Shown here piece after piece: positions 24,467 to 33,710 of a stretch of DNA of 64,000 nucleotides. The notes under the pieces were generated by a model. That model was not told the DNA's origin. It did no database searches and was given only the letters and a program-made list of their open reading frames with translations. Source of the DNA: Clostridia bacterium. GTDB lineage: Bacteria > Bacillota > Clostridia > Oscillospirales > Acutalibacteraceae. The translations under genes were made by a program, and so were the position numbers. Location: assembly GCA_017397845.1 (NCBI GenBank), contig JAFQHU010000003.1, positions 330,884-394,883 of the forward strand, in the 5' to 3' direction. Each line of letters opens with the position of its first letter. Position 1 is the first letter of the stretch.

Positions 24467-26742
24467 AAAAAGATATTTTAAAAGAAGAGTTTGAAAAAGA
24501 AATCGAAATCCCGGAAAGCCTTTCAAAAAATAATATCATAAAAATGCTGCAAGAGAAAGACATAAAACCCGATAAGAAAGTGGAAATAAATATTTTACCT
24601 AAAATTCTTTCGGCAGCAGCCATGCTCTTAATTGTTATTATTGCAGCAATTTCGCTGAATCTCAGAAGCGAATTTGTTGATGTGGAGATGCAGAACACAC
24701 CTACTACTACCACAGCATCCGCCCTGACAACGTCAGCAGACGTCCCGGAAAATAAAGAAGAAAAAGCCACCGCTGCAGCACAGATCACAGAAGCAGGAAT
24801 AAAAGAAAATGCTCCTCAGCCTACCAATCTTAAGGTAGCCAAAAGCGAAAAGGACCTCAAAAATCATTTTGTTAAAATGTATACCGAAGGTAAAATCAAT
24901 AATTATATTGATACGGTTTTCAATTATGCAAGCGACATTTTACTTTACGGATTAAGCGATGACAAATCGGCTGATGCCTTAGTAGGTGAAAGTATCAATA
25001 TGGCTCCTTCCATGGCTATAACAGCAGCTCCGCAGGCTGAAGCAAGCCGCGGTGATTCAGCCACAAGCACTGTACCGCACGGCACAACAAATGTTCAGGT
25101 AGCCGACGTAGACGAGGGTGACATAATCAAAAATGACGGCAAATACCTTTACATCGTAAATCATCCGGGAAATAAAATCTCTGACACAAACGGAATTACC
25201 ATAGTTGACACAGAAACTATGAAAAGAGTTTACAGAGGAAAAATAGAGCTTAAGGACTCGGAGGTTTTAGAGAAGATAAAGGAAAACAGCCGACTCGAAA
25301 AATACCACGGCGATCTTACTACAGATATGTTCATTCAGGATATTTACCTCGACGGAGACATTCTCACGGCAATATGCACCTACAACGAAAAAACCTATGC
25401 AGTAATTTACGACATCAGCAAAAGACATGCTCCTGCAGAGGTAAGACGCTTTGACCAGGATGGTTCCTATGTTTCCTCCAGAATGGTAAACGGAATAATC
25501 TACACAGTAACAAGCTATACCGTAAGAGGCTCCTCCGTAGAAGAGGTAGAGAAAAACTCCATTCCTCAGGTGAATTGCGACTGTATCCCGTATTCAAAAT
25601 GCTACATGCTCGACGAAGACAGCACAAGATACATTGTAGTTTCAGCCTTTGATACAAGTAAACCTCACAGTACCCCCGACGCTATTTCAGTTTTAGGCGA
25701 CGGATTTGAGATTTACTCCACTGCGGAAAATTTATATGTTTACTCTACCGACTATGATAATATATACGGTGATAACAATGCCATAGTGAAAACTATAGTT
25801 AATTCCTTCTCACTTAACGGCACAGAAATCACGCACAAGGCCACGGGCACTTTCAACGGTACCTGCCTCAATCAATACTCTTTTGATGAATACAAGGGCA
25901 ATCTCAGAGTAGCGGCTTGCTATTATAATCCCAGAACCAATGAAGATGTAAGCTGCGTATATGTACTGAATGAGGAATTAGAGATTATCGGTGAGCTTAC
26001 AGATATTGCAAAGGATGAACAGGTAAAAGCGGTTCGCTTTATGGGCGATACAGGATATGTAGTAACCTTCCGCAACACTGACCCTCTGTTTATAATTGAC
26101 TTTTCTGACCCCGAAAAGCCCAAAATCACAGGCGAGCTGAAAATTCCCGGATACTCAACTTATATACATCCCATCGCAGACGGTTATCTTGTCGGCATCG
26201 GCTACGACGGAACAGCAGAAGATGTCAAAACAAACACTGTCAAGGTTTCAGTTTTCGACGTGAGAGACAAAACAGCTCCGAAGGAAACAGACACGTTTGT
26301 TATCAAAGATGCTTTTTCATTGGTAAATGAAAACCCGAAAGCCTTCTTCTTTTACAGTGAAAAAAATATGATAGGTATCCCCGTAAGCCACTACCGTGAC
26401 GGAAACACCGTAAAGAGCATCCAAACCCTCACCATAGAAGACGGAAAGATAAAAGACCACCTCGGCTATATTCATCATACGACCGACAGTAAAGGCTACA
26501 ATATTACCTTCTACGGCTATCATTTCAGCGAGCTTTTCAGAGGCACATATATCGGTAATATGCTCTACACCATCGGGAATTATGAAATCATTGAGCATAA
26601 TCTCGACACAGGTGATAAGGAAAGAAGCTGTATCATCGTTTCTGAGGAAGATATGGAAAACACATCTACCGGTGTATCCGTCGAAACTACTGACGGTATC
26701 AAAGGAGTAATAACAGCCACTACCACTCCTCCGACGAAATAA
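24463..26742 (+). CDS. membrane-anchored beta-propeller protein, probable anti-sigma partner
   Basis: The 759-residue protein has a charged cytoplasmic N-terminus (about 48 residues), one membrane helix (ILSAAAMLLIVIIAAISLNL), a Thr/Ala-rich linker and a long extracellular part. From about residue 205 it carries the Beta_propel (PF09826-like) hallmark VADVDEGDIIKNDGKYLYIV and further blades such as MGDTGYVVTFRNTDPLFIIDFSDPEKPK. Such proteins follow ECF sigma genes in many Clostridia. The cytoplasmic end may hold the sigma factor while the propeller senses an outside signal; this role is inferred from coupling. Confidence 0.85.
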   Translation: MKKDILKEEFEKEIEIPESLSKNNIIKMLQEKDIKPDKKVEINILPKILSAAAMLLIVIIAAISLNLRSEFVDVEMQNTPTTTTASALTTSADVPENKEEKATAAAQITEAGIKENAPQPTNLKVAKSEKDLKNHFVKMYTEGKINNYIDTVFNYASDILLYGLSDDKSADALVGESINMAPSMAITAAPQAEASRGDSATSTVPHGTTNVQVADVDEGDIIKNDGKYLYIVNHPGNKISDTNGITIVDTETMKRVYRGKIELKDSEVLEKIKENSRLEKYHGDLTTDMFIQDIYLDGDILTAICTYNEKTYAVIYDISKRHAPAEVRRFDQDGSYVSSRMVNGIIYTVTSYTVRGSSVEEVEKNSIPQVNCDCIPYSKCYMLDEDSTRYIVVSAFDTSKPHSTPDAISVLGDGFEIYSTAENLYVYSTDYDNIYGDNNAIVKTIVNSFSLNGTEITHKATGTFNGTCLNQYSFDEYKGNLRVAACYYNPRTNEDVSCVYVLNEELEIIGELTDIAKDEQVKAVRFMGDTGYVVTFRNTDPLFIIDFSDPEKPKITGELKIPGYSTYIHPIADGYLVGIGYDGTAEDVKTNTVKVSVFDVRDKTAPKETDTFVIKDAFSLVNENPKAFFFYSEKNMIGIPVSHYRDGNTVKSIQTLTIEDGKIKDHLGYIHHTTDSKGYNITFYGYHFSELFRGTYIGNMLYTIGNYEIIEHNLDTGDKERSCIIVSEEDMENTSTGVSVETTDGIKGVITATTTPPTK

Positions 26743-26752
26743 CTCATCATAA

Positions 26753-26782
26753 ACAAGGGTACAGTTACGGCTGTGCCCTTGT
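26753..26782 (+). terminator. stem-loop after the propeller gene
   Basis: ACAAGGG and CCCTTGT (26753-26759, 26776-26782) with an inner ACAG/CTGT stem form a strong hairpin. It lacks a T-tract, so it may only reduce read-through into the next gene. Confidence 0.55.
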
Positions 26783-26814
26783 AACGCTTACATAAAAAAG
26801 GAGGTTTATGCACT

Positions 26815-27198
26815 ATGAAGAAAAAGTTGTTAGTTTTAGCTGTAATTACAGCTGTAATTTTCGTTTTGGTTTCGGGAACTATTAACGTAATGATTGATAA
26901 AGGCTACGGGTTTTCGCAGGGCAGGTACTTAGAATCAAAAAACGGTCAGCCCATGCTCATTCTTGATAGCTCCCCTATTCAGCTGTCTGACAGGAAAGGT
27001 AAAATATCCTTTGAAAAATTCGATATAGGTGACGAAATTTTGGTTATGCATGACGGTATCGAAGAAAGTTATCCGGGAAAAACAGGAGTTTATGCAGCTT
27101 TTAAGCTCAGCGACGGAACGGCTGATGATATTCCGCAGGAAGTAATAAAATCATTGGTTGAGCTCGGATGGCTTGAGACTGAGTTAAGACTGACTTAA
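26815..27198 (+). CDS. small exported protein of unknown function
   Basis: The 127-residue product has an N-terminal hydrophobic segment (LLVLAVITAVIFVLVSG) that serves as signal peptide or anchor. The outside part is beta-rich with a FDIGDEILVMHDGIEESYPG stretch, which resembles small OB-fold lipoproteins of the DUF3221 type without being a firm match. There is no lipobox cysteine. AAGGAGG lies just upstream of the start. It is followed after 14 bases by another envelope protein, so the two are probably co-transcribed behind the sigma/propeller pair. Confidence 0.75.
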   Translation: MKKKLLVLAVITAVIFVLVSGTINVMIDKGYGFSQGRYLESKNGQPMLILDSSPIQLSDRKGKISFEKFDIGDEILVMHDGIEESYPGKTGVYAAFKLSDGTADDIPQEVIKSLVELGWLETELRLT

Positions 27199-27212
27199 AA
27201 AGGAGAAAAGCT

Positions 27213-28148
27213 ATGAAACCTTTCAATAAAGTTTTTTCAATTATATTATGCCTCGTAGCGGTTATTATGATTATTCCTCTAAATGCCGATGCCGATATGG
27301 GTCCGAAGCCTTCTGTACAAATTACATTTGAAAACCTCAGCGATGAGCTGTGTTACGGCACTCTGCTTTCAGCTAAAGAAAGTACAGGCCCCTCATCAGC
27401 ATGGAACGGCAAAGATGAAGATGCACAGCACAATGAAAATCCTAACGGTTATTATTCATATCTTACCTTCGGTTATGATATTTGGAAAGCCTTCGTGGAT
27501 TATGAGGATAAAGACGGATTTTATTTCCTGCAGGAAGCGTGGCAGATAAATGAAACCAAAAAATTGGCATGGACATATTATCCGCCTGACGAATTTAAGA
27601 TTCTGCTGTATTTCCCTGAAACCGGTAAATTTTCAATCAGCGGTGTATATGAAAGATATGCCTTTGACAGTTATTTCACCGTAAATATGGACAGTATGGG
27701 ATTGACTGTTAATTACAATGAAGAACAAAGCACCGATGAACGGATAGAAGCATACCACTCTTACAATTACCGTGCAGAAATATTTTCACTTATTATCCGC
27801 ATCCTTATAACCATAGCAATCGAAATGGGTATTGCTTTAATGTTCGGCTTCAGTAAAAAGAAGCAGCTTTTACTGCTCATCGGTGTGAATACTGCAACAC
27901 AGATTTTACTCAATGTATTCCTTAATATTGTCAACTATAAGTCAGGCGAAACGGCATTTATCGTATTCTATGTGCTTACGGAAATCGCAGTATTCATTAT
28001 TGAATCAGTAATTTATTGCAAGATTATGAAAAAATACAGCGAGAAACAAAAAGCAAATTGGTTCTACGTTCTTTATTCACTTACAGCAAATTCTGTTTCC
28101 TTCGGTGCAGGTCTTATAATAGCTCAGAGCCTTCCAGGTATATTCTGA
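27213..28148 (+). CDS. envelope protein with exported domain and C-terminal membrane helices
   Basis: The 311-residue protein has a signal-like N-terminus (VFSIILCLVAVIMIIPL), an exported domain of about 160 residues rich in Tyr and Trp, and then four to five membrane helices (from about residue 190, IFSLIIRILITIAIEMGIALMFG). The layout is that of sensors or channel-like proteins of Ruminococcus relatives that have no name. AAAAGGAG precedes the ATG. It may belong to the regulon of the upstream ECF sigma factor, judging only by position. Confidence 0.75.
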   Translation: MKPFNKVFSIILCLVAVIMIIPLNADADMGPKPSVQITFENLSDELCYGTLLSAKESTGPSSAWNGKDEDAQHNENPNGYYSYLTFGYDIWKAFVDYEDKDGFYFLQEAWQINETKKLAWTYYPPDEFKILLYFPETGKFSISGVYERYAFDSYFTVNMDSMGLTVNYNEEQSTDERIEAYHSYNYRAEIFSLIIRILITIAIEMGIALMFGFSKKKQLLLLIGVNTATQILLNVFLNIVNYKSGETAFIVFYVLTEIAVFIIESVIYCKIMKKYSEKQKANWFYVLYSLTANSVSFGAGLIIAQSLPGIF

Positions 28149-28188
28149 TAAATTATAAATCAGCCTTATTTCTTTAATAAATATTAAA

Positions 28189-28217
28189 TTGACATACTAA
28201 TGCTCTGCTGTTATAAT
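28189..28217 (+). promoter_or_regulatory. promoter of the nitroreductase gene
   Basis: A perfect TTGACA (28189-28194) and TATAAT (28212-28217) with a 17-bp gap, followed by AAGGAGG and the ATG at 28247. Confidence 0.85.
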
Positions 28218-28246
28218 TTTCATATAACTAATCAAGGAGGCAATCT

Positions 28247-29017
28247 ATGAAGCCTGTTATTATCGACAAAGAAAAATGTATCGGTTGCGGAAAATGTGTA
28301 GCTGACTGTGTTTCGGAAAAGCTGAAAATCATCGACGGTAAGGCAGAATTTATGTATGATCGCTGTATTCAGTGCGGTCATTGTTATGCAATTTGTCCTG
28401 TCGGAGCCGTTACAATGGCAAATTACAAAGATTTCGAGGAAGAAAAAGCCTTTGATGTTACGAAAATAAACAGTGACGATTTACTCTCTGCCATGAAAAG
28501 CAGAAGAACTATCCGAAAATTCAGAGACGAGGAAATCCCGGTTGAGGACATAAAAAAAATCATCGAAGCAGGACGCTACTGTCCCACAGGCACAAATGCA
28601 CAGGATTTCGCATTTACCGTACTTCGAAAATCAGTTCCCGAAATAGAAACGGAATGTGTAAAATTTTTCCGTGTGGCTATGAAAGCAGCTTCACCCATAA
28701 AAAAATATATCGGTAATGTTACCATAGACGATAATTTTTTCTTTAAAGGATCTACTGCCGTAATCATTGTCAGCAGTAAGGGCAATACAAGTGCCTGTCT
28801 TGCCTCGTCATATATGGAGCTTATGGCGGCTACAATGGGAATTGGTGTTCTTTACAGCGGTTTCTTCGTAGGTGCATCTAAAATGATTCCTAAGGTAAAG
28901 AAAATGCTTCATCTTCCCGAAGGTCACTCCCCTGTTACATGTCTTGTATTAGGCTATCCTGATGTGGAATACAAAAGAATTCCGCCAAGAAATAAAGCAG
29001 AAGTTAGATTTGATTAA
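28247..29017 (+). CDS. ferredoxin-nitroreductase fusion protein
   Basis: The 256-residue flavoprotein starts with a two-cluster 4Fe-4S ferredoxin domain (CIGCGKCVADC at about 11-21 and CIQCGHCYAICPVGA at about 45-60). From residue 80 it continues as an FMN nitroreductase domain (SRRTIRKFRDEEIP, then AGRYCPTGTNAQ). Such fusions take electrons from the clusters to reduce nitro compounds, quinones or other small molecules in anaerobes. It has its own promoter and terminator. The natural substrate is unknown. Confidence 0.93.
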   Translation: MKPVIIDKEKCIGCGKCVADCVSEKLKIIDGKAEFMYDRCIQCGHCYAICPVGAVTMANYKDFEEEKAFDVTKINSDDLLSAMKSRRTIRKFRDEEIPVEDIKKIIEAGRYCPTGTNAQDFAFTVLRKSVPEIETECVKFFRVAMKAASPIKKYIGNVTIDDNFFFKGSTAVIIVSSKGNTSACLASSYMELMAATMGIGVLYSGFFVGASKMIPKVKKMLHLPEGHSPVTCLVLGYPDVEYKRIPPRNKAEVRFD

Positions 29018-29023
29018 AACTTT

Positions 29024-29055
29024 AAAGGCAATCGAAAAATTCGGTTGCCTTTTTC
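29024..29055 (+). terminator. terminator of the nitroreductase gene
   Basis: AAAGGCAA-CGA pairs with TCG-TTGCCTTT (29024-29035, 29041-29052) and is followed by T-rich sequence. Confidence 0.85.
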
Positions 29056-29065
29056 TTTTTACCTA

Positions 29066-29117
29066 TTGACAAAACAATTCTAATGCATTAGAATATAATT
29101 GTTCTAATACATTAGAA
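29066..29117 (+). promoter_or_regulatory. BlaI-type promoter with two palindromic operators
   Basis: TTGACA (29066-29071) and TAGAAT (29089-29094) are 17 bp apart. The -10 box lies inside an 18-bp perfect palindrome, ATTCTAATGCATTAGAAT (29077-29094). A second copy, TTCTAATACATTAGAA (29102-29117), lies between promoter and ribosome site. BlaI/MecI dimers bind such repeated dyads, so this operon is very probably self-repressed. Confidence 0.88.
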
Positions 29118-29133
29118 TGAGGAGTGATATAAT

Positions 29134-29484
29134 ATGAATGTACCGAAAATTTTTGAAAGTGAATACCGTTTCTGCCTGATTTTATGGGAAAATGAGCCTG
29201 TTTCGAGCAGAGTGCTTTCTGAGCTTTGCAAAGACAAATTGGGTTGGTCAAAAACCACCACCTACACGGTTATCAAGCGGCTTTCCGACAGAGGCGTGGT
29301 AAAAAACGAAAACGCTGTGGTAACCTCTCTCATTTCTAAAGAGCAGGCACAGAAGGCCGAAGTAAATGAAATGCTTGAAAGCAAATTTGAAGGCTCACTT
29401 CCCGCATTTATCGCCGCCTTCTCTAAAAAGAAAAAATTAACAGAAAAGGAAATAGAACAAATAATCAACATCATCGAAAAATAA
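29134..29484 (+). CDS. BlaI/MecI/CopY-family repressor
   Basis: The 116-residue protein is a winged-helix repressor. The DNA-binding half contains ESEYRFCLILWENEPVSSRVLS and WSKTTTYTVIKRLSDRGVVKNE, and the C-terminal helices (KKKLTEKEIEQIINIIEK) form the dimer. In this family a partner membrane protease cleaves the repressor to switch the operon on. Here the BlaR1-like gene follows after 12 bases. The two palindromes before the gene are the likely binding sites. The spelling with HTH and dimer domain is normal. Confidence 0.93.
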   Translation: MNVPKIFESEYRFCLILWENEPVSSRVLSELCKDKLGWSKTTTYTVIKRLSDRGVVKNENAVVTSLISKEQAQKAEVNEMLESKFEGSLPAFIAAFSKKKKLTEKEIEQIINIIEK

Positions 29485-29496
29485 GGAGGTGCTTTT

Positions 29497-32370
29497 ATGG
29501 AAAATTTTTTTCTCACGTTTTTCAATCTCAGCATAAATGCAAGCTGGCTCGTTTTAGCGGTAGTCTTGCTTCGTTTCTTACTGAAGAAAGCTCCTAAATG
29601 GGTACACTGCATTCTTTGGTCATTAGTGGGAATCAGACTTGTTATGCCCTTCTCTTTAGAGAGTGTTTTCAGCCTTCTGCCCTCGAAGCAGTTCATAGTA
29701 CCCTCAGCACTCTACGAAATATCGCCCACCGTAGACAGCGGATTTGTCAGTGTCAATGAAGTAATAAACCCCGTCATTTCTGAGGCTTTGGCATCATCGC
29801 CCGAAAACAGCGTAAATCCCTTACAGGTCATTACTGCAATTGCCTCTTATATGTGGGTGACGGGAATGATCATTATGTGCCTTTATACTCTTTTCACCTT
29901 CTTTAGCCTAAAAAGAAAGGTGGGCACAGCCACTAAGCTATCGGAAAATATTTATCAGAGTGAAAATGTTCCTTCACCTTTTATTTTGGGCATCATCAGG
30001 CCGAAAATCTATCTTCCCTACGACATAAACGAAAAGGATACGGAATATGTAATCGCACACGAAAAAGCACACCTAAAAAGAAAGGATCACCTCATTAAAC
30101 CTTTTGCTTTTTTACTGCTGTCTCTTTATTGGTTTAATCCTCTTCTCTGGCTTGCTTATATTATCCTTTGCAGAGATATCGAGCTTGCCTGTGATGAAAA
30201 AGTGGTAAAGGAATATGCTAAAGAAGAGTGCAAGGAATATTCCTACGCTCTTTTGAACTGCAGTATAAACAGAAAAAGGATAGCCGCTTGCCCTTTAGCT
30301 TTCGGTGAGGTGGGAGTAAAAGACAGAATAAAAAATGTACTCAACTACAAAAAGCCCGCCTTTTGGATTATAATTGTGGGAATTTTAGTCTGTATTGTTA
30401 CGGCGGTGTGCTTCCTTACAGTGCCCAAGGGTGTTACATTAGAGGCAGGTTATCAATATGAGCCTATGTCTGTTAAAACAGACAAAATAGAAATCACTAC
30501 ACCCGAAAACACATATATTTTCACTGATAAGAAGCAGATTGAAACTCTTCGTAAGCTTATTAACGGCATAACCGTAGACAAAAATAAAACGGAAGAAATC
30601 GAGCATCCGTCAAAATCTTTGCCCGAAGCTTCTTATGTGATCAAGGCCCTTTTAGGTGATGTTCAGACATTTGAGCTTTGCGTAAGCCGTGATTTTAAGA
30701 ATATATGGAAAAGTGAAAAGGGAGAATGTCAGTATCTGTTCACCTCCCGTGATGCAGAGAAGCTAAGAGTTATTTTTACAACAAAGCTGAATATGGCATA
30801 TATAAGACAGCAGGCCGAAGACCTTGTTTCAGAGCTTTTGATAGAATATTTCGGCTATCCTCAGGTGCGAAACTACGTTTTCGTGACGGAAAGTCATTAT
30901 GTCATAAAGGAAAGCTTTAATTATACCGATGACGCCGAATATGCTACGCCCGTAAATTTGAAGCTTTATATGATTTATAACTGCTCAGCTTTCAGATACA
31001 TAAGCGAACAAAATATTGAAAATATGTGGTGCGCTCAGGGTGTATGTGAATTTGAATTTGACATCAAGAACAGCAGAGTTATTTATAAAGATATAACAGA
31101 GCATGTAAGAGGTGCCGGTGCTCATTTGGCTGATTTCGGAAGCACGGAAGAAATCGACGGACAATTAGAAAAAGAAGTGTTTGAAAAAGCCAAAAGACAT
31201 TTCGGTATCGATATAACAGTAAATGAAGAATCAACCGCCTCTCTCCAACACGGAGACACGCAGACAAGTGAGCCTGTCACTTACGCACAGAATGCTGTTG
31301 ATTTCACATATGACATTGTTCCGGTTTATCCCCTTTCTGAGCATCTGCTTGATTCATCGGGCTTCGAAAGGCTTGTCAGAGAAAAATCACTCAACAGCGC
31401 TCACCTCATAAGAAATTCAAACAAGCAGGCTTATGACGGTCAGTACTGCCTGATTTACAGAGAGACAGACCCGGAAAACCTTATCACCGATTATGCAGGA
31501 TATATAGACATAAATGAAAAAGGCGAAGGTCTCACAAGTATTTCCGAAGTGTACGACAAATACGAAAAGGTAAAAGTTGAAAAGGATTTATATATAATTT
31601 ATATCCCCGACAATTCAGGAGCAAACCGATATAATGTCACAGATTTTATTTATTACGACGGCTTTTTGACTGCTAATATTTATTCATTCCCGTCAAATAT
31701 AACTGACAATCACAGAAGTCAGGATTACCTGGGCTTTTTCGCAGTAATATACGCACCGAAAAATATCAATATTTATGAAAACTTTACCGCTTTTTTAGTA
31801 GAAGAACCTACAATTTTAGTCGGTGGGGGCGAAATAAACCTTTCAGATATTGACAGTATGAATATCGGCGCCGAAATGCCGAAAATGCTCTACTGTGAAA
31901 ACGGTACACTTATTATGTCGGGCACCTTTGGCCTTATGGTTTATGATATTTATGACAAAAAGGTTACCGAAAGACTTGATTACCGGCTACTCAACAAGCT
32001 CGGTATAGAGTATCTTTACTGTACCGTTTCCTCCGACGGCAGCACAGTATACTTAGGAAACAGAGATTTTAACTTTACTAACAGCAGCTCCTTCGTTCCG
32101 CTTTTTACATACCGTGTTAATTCCAAATCACTTTATGCCTACAAAAATGAATTAAATTCTGACATAAGTCTTTACGGCGGAATCTCTGAATGGAACCCTG
32201 ACGGCGATGCAGACATTCTTCAGAAAGGATACATTTACGGTGCTGAAAGAAGACACAGCGAAAACGGAGGATGTTATTTACGTGCCAAAGATGACTGGAG
32301 CATGAAAAGCTTACAAGCTGTAATTTATGACCACACGGGAAAAGCTGAAATAATTGATATTTTTAAATGA
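29497..32370 (+). CDS. BlaR1-like M56 membrane protease with large atypical sensor domain
   Basis: The 957-residue protein begins with the M56 module: two early helices, then a third, the zinc site HEKAH at 188-192 (VIAHEKAHLKRKDH), a further helix, and DIELACDEKV with the third ligand. Membrane helix four is near residue 292. The C-terminal 640 residues are outside and do not have the SxxK/KTG motifs of the penicillin-binding domain of real BlaR1. They contain beta-rich repeats such as ILVGGGEINLSDIDSMNIG and GTFGLMVYDIYDKKV. It probably senses a signal other than a beta-lactam and cleaves the repressor encoded just before it (inference from family). Confidence 0.88.
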   Translation: MENFFLTFFNLSINASWLVLAVVLLRFLLKKAPKWVHCILWSLVGIRLVMPFSLESVFSLLPSKQFIVPSALYEISPTVDSGFVSVNEVINPVISEALASSPENSVNPLQVITAIASYMWVTGMIIMCLYTLFTFFSLKRKVGTATKLSENIYQSENVPSPFILGIIRPKIYLPYDINEKDTEYVIAHEKAHLKRKDHLIKPFAFLLLSLYWFNPLLWLAYIILCRDIELACDEKVVKEYAKEECKEYSYALLNCSINRKRIAACPLAFGEVGVKDRIKNVLNYKKPAFWIIIVGILVCIVTAVCFLTVPKGVTLEAGYQYEPMSVKTDKIEITTPENTYIFTDKKQIETLRKLINGITVDKNKTEEIEHPSKSLPEASYVIKALLGDVQTFELCVSRDFKNIWKSEKGECQYLFTSRDAEKLRVIFTTKLNMAYIRQQAEDLVSELLIEYFGYPQVRNYVFVTESHYVIKESFNYTDDAEYATPVNLKLYMIYNCSAFRYISEQNIENMWCAQGVCEFEFDIKNSRVIYKDITEHVRGAGAHLADFGSTEEIDGQLEKEVFEKAKRHFGIDITVNEESTASLQHGDTQTSEPVTYAQNAVDFTYDIVPVYPLSEHLLDSSGFERLVREKSLNSAHLIRNSNKQAYDGQYCLIYRETDPENLITDYAGYIDINEKGEGLTSISEVYDKYEKVKVEKDLYIIYIPDNSGANRYNVTDFIYYDGFLTANIYSFPSNITDNHRSQDYLGFFAVIYAPKNINIYENFTAFLVEEPTILVGGGEINLSDIDSMNIGAEMPKMLYCENGTLIMSGTFGLMVYDIYDKKVTERLDYRLLNKLGIEYLYCTVSSDGSTVYLGNRDFNFTNSSSFVPLFTYRVNSKSLYAYKNELNSDISLYGGISEWNPDGDADILQKGYIYGAERRHSENGGCYLRAKDDWSMKSLQAVIYDHTGKAEIIDIFK

Positions 32371-32401
32371 AAAAAATGCGGCGGGATGAAATCATCCCGC
32401 C
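32370..32401. terminator. terminator with sequence repeated at 37694-37725
   Basis: GGCGGGATGA and TCATCCCGCC (32380-32389, 32392-32401) form a 10-bp GC-rich stem with an A-tract on the left side, so it works best on the minus strand, for the methyltransferase gene. The 20-base left part (AAAAAAATGC plus the first arm) is the same at 37694-37713, again between two convergent genes. Confidence 0.9.
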
Positions 32402-32408
32402 CTGCTGT

Positions 32409-33545
32409 TTATTTAACCAGCTCATATAATTTCTGTGTAAAGGAATATCTTTTCATCAGCTCCTCTATACCCGAAAGCTCAGGTGTGAGGGGCTTTTTTA
32501 ATTTACAGCGAAGCATAAGATTTTTAGGTGAATGAGCGAAATCAACAAATTCGATTATATCAGTATCATAACCGCAAAGCCGCAAAATCTCCGCTCGGAT
32601 GCTGTCGGTAAGAAGTGCGGAAAATCTTTCTTTGATAAGTCCGTGAGAAAGCAGAATATCGTAATCTCCGCCCCTCTTTATGGAGGAGCAAATTTCGTGT
32701 TGACAGCAAGGAACAGAAAAGATATGCTTTACTCTGTGACTTATAGCGTGATAAAGAGCAAAATCTGTGGCAATATCGCAGGCGTGAAGTGTAATTACCA
32801 TATCAACCTCACCCTCAAAAAGCTCTCCCTTGGTTACATCATTGACATAAAATTTCAAACCGTCATAGCCGTAAGCTTCTGCAATTTTATTACAGCTTTC
32901 AACCACATCCTCTTTCAGGTCATAGCCTAAAACAGTAGCCTTGACCTTTTTAATGTGAGTAAAATAATAATAGACGATAAAGGTCAGATATGATTTGCCG
33001 CAACCGAAATCAAGAATAGTAATTTCATCCTTATTCATTTTATTGAAGCTGTCATCTATTATTTCAATGAAGCGGTTAATTTGCTTATACTTATCATATT
33101 TGCTGTTAACTACCTTAAAATCCTTTGTAAAAACACCAAGGTCAACGAGAGCCGGTATATTTTCACCTTGTTTAAGAATATAGGATTTTTCATTATTATG
33201 ATTTTTCGGCTCGACTTTTTTCACGGAGTTTACCGTTTCTTTTCTCTTTATCTTGTCAGGGAAAACCGTATAATGGATATTTACGCCCTCTGCCGTAACA
33301 GAAATCTGGCGAAAAACTTTTTCTCCTGTTTCAGTCAGCCATATAAGAAAGTCTTCTTTGGTAAGATTTTCGTGAAAAACCTTGTTATCTTTGAATTTTT
33401 CGAGTTGCCAGAATGTACCCCTTTTACTTTTGAAGGATCTTGCTGTTATTTTAGAAAACTCATAGCTTTCATTTTTTCTTTCACTGAGAGCTATCTTTTT
33501 TATTTTTTCTTCCAAAGAAATAATATCTTCCGTAATAATACTCAT
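32409..33545 (-). CDS. class I SAM-dependent methyltransferase (Methyltransf_32/METTL25-like)
   Basis: The 378-residue protein has an N-terminal region of about 150 residues with mixed beta strands. It then has a Rossmann methyltransferase domain with motif I ITILDFGCGKSYLTF (about 175-190), an acidic loop VLGYDLKEDVV, and the late SVPCCQHE sequence typical of the Methyltransf_32 family. Family members are thought to modify RNA or a protein, but the target is not settled. AGAGGTGT lies before the ATG. It stands alone, with convergent neighbours on one side and a divergent sulfatase gene on the other. Confidence 0.88.
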   Translation of the reverse strand: MSIITEDIISLEEKIKKIALSERKNESYEFSKITARSFKSKRGTFWQLEKFKDNKVFHENLTKEDFLIWLTETGEKVFRQISVTAEGVNIHYTVFPDKIKRKETVNSVKKVEPKNHNNEKSYILKQGENIPALVDLGVFTKDFKVVNSKYDKYKQINRFIEIIDDSFNKMNKDEITILDFGCGKSYLTFIVYYYFTHIKKVKATVLGYDLKEDVVESCNKIAEAYGYDGLKFYVNDVTKGELFEGEVDMVITLHACDIATDFALYHAISHRVKHIFSVPCCQHEICSSIKRGGDYDILLSHGLIKERFSALLTDSIRAEILRLCGYDTDIIEFVDFAHSPKNLMLRCKLKKPLTPELSGIEELMKRYSFTQKLYELVK

Positions 33546-33624
33546 TTTTACACCTCTGTTTTTTTCTGACAGTATAATAACACAAATAAAATTAAAAGTA
33601 TAGCCGTAAATTTAATTTTTTCGG

Positions 33625-33653
33625 TTGACTACTGTCTTTAAATAATATATAAT
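33625..33653 (+). promoter_or_regulatory. promoter of the sulfatase operon
   Basis: TTGACT (33625-33630) and TATAAT (33648-33653) are 17 bp apart. The leader carries a small GCCGTT/AACGGC hairpin just before the ribosome site AAAAAGGTGA. Confidence 0.75.
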
Positions 33654-33710
33654 TTATCTAATACATAAAGGAAAGGATGCCGTTCCTGAAAACGGCAAAA
33701 AGGTGAACTT

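Noticed and set aside
28576..28785. 69-codon minus-strand frame within the nitroreductase gene
   Set aside because: Antisense shadow of a well-supported gene, without any start signals.
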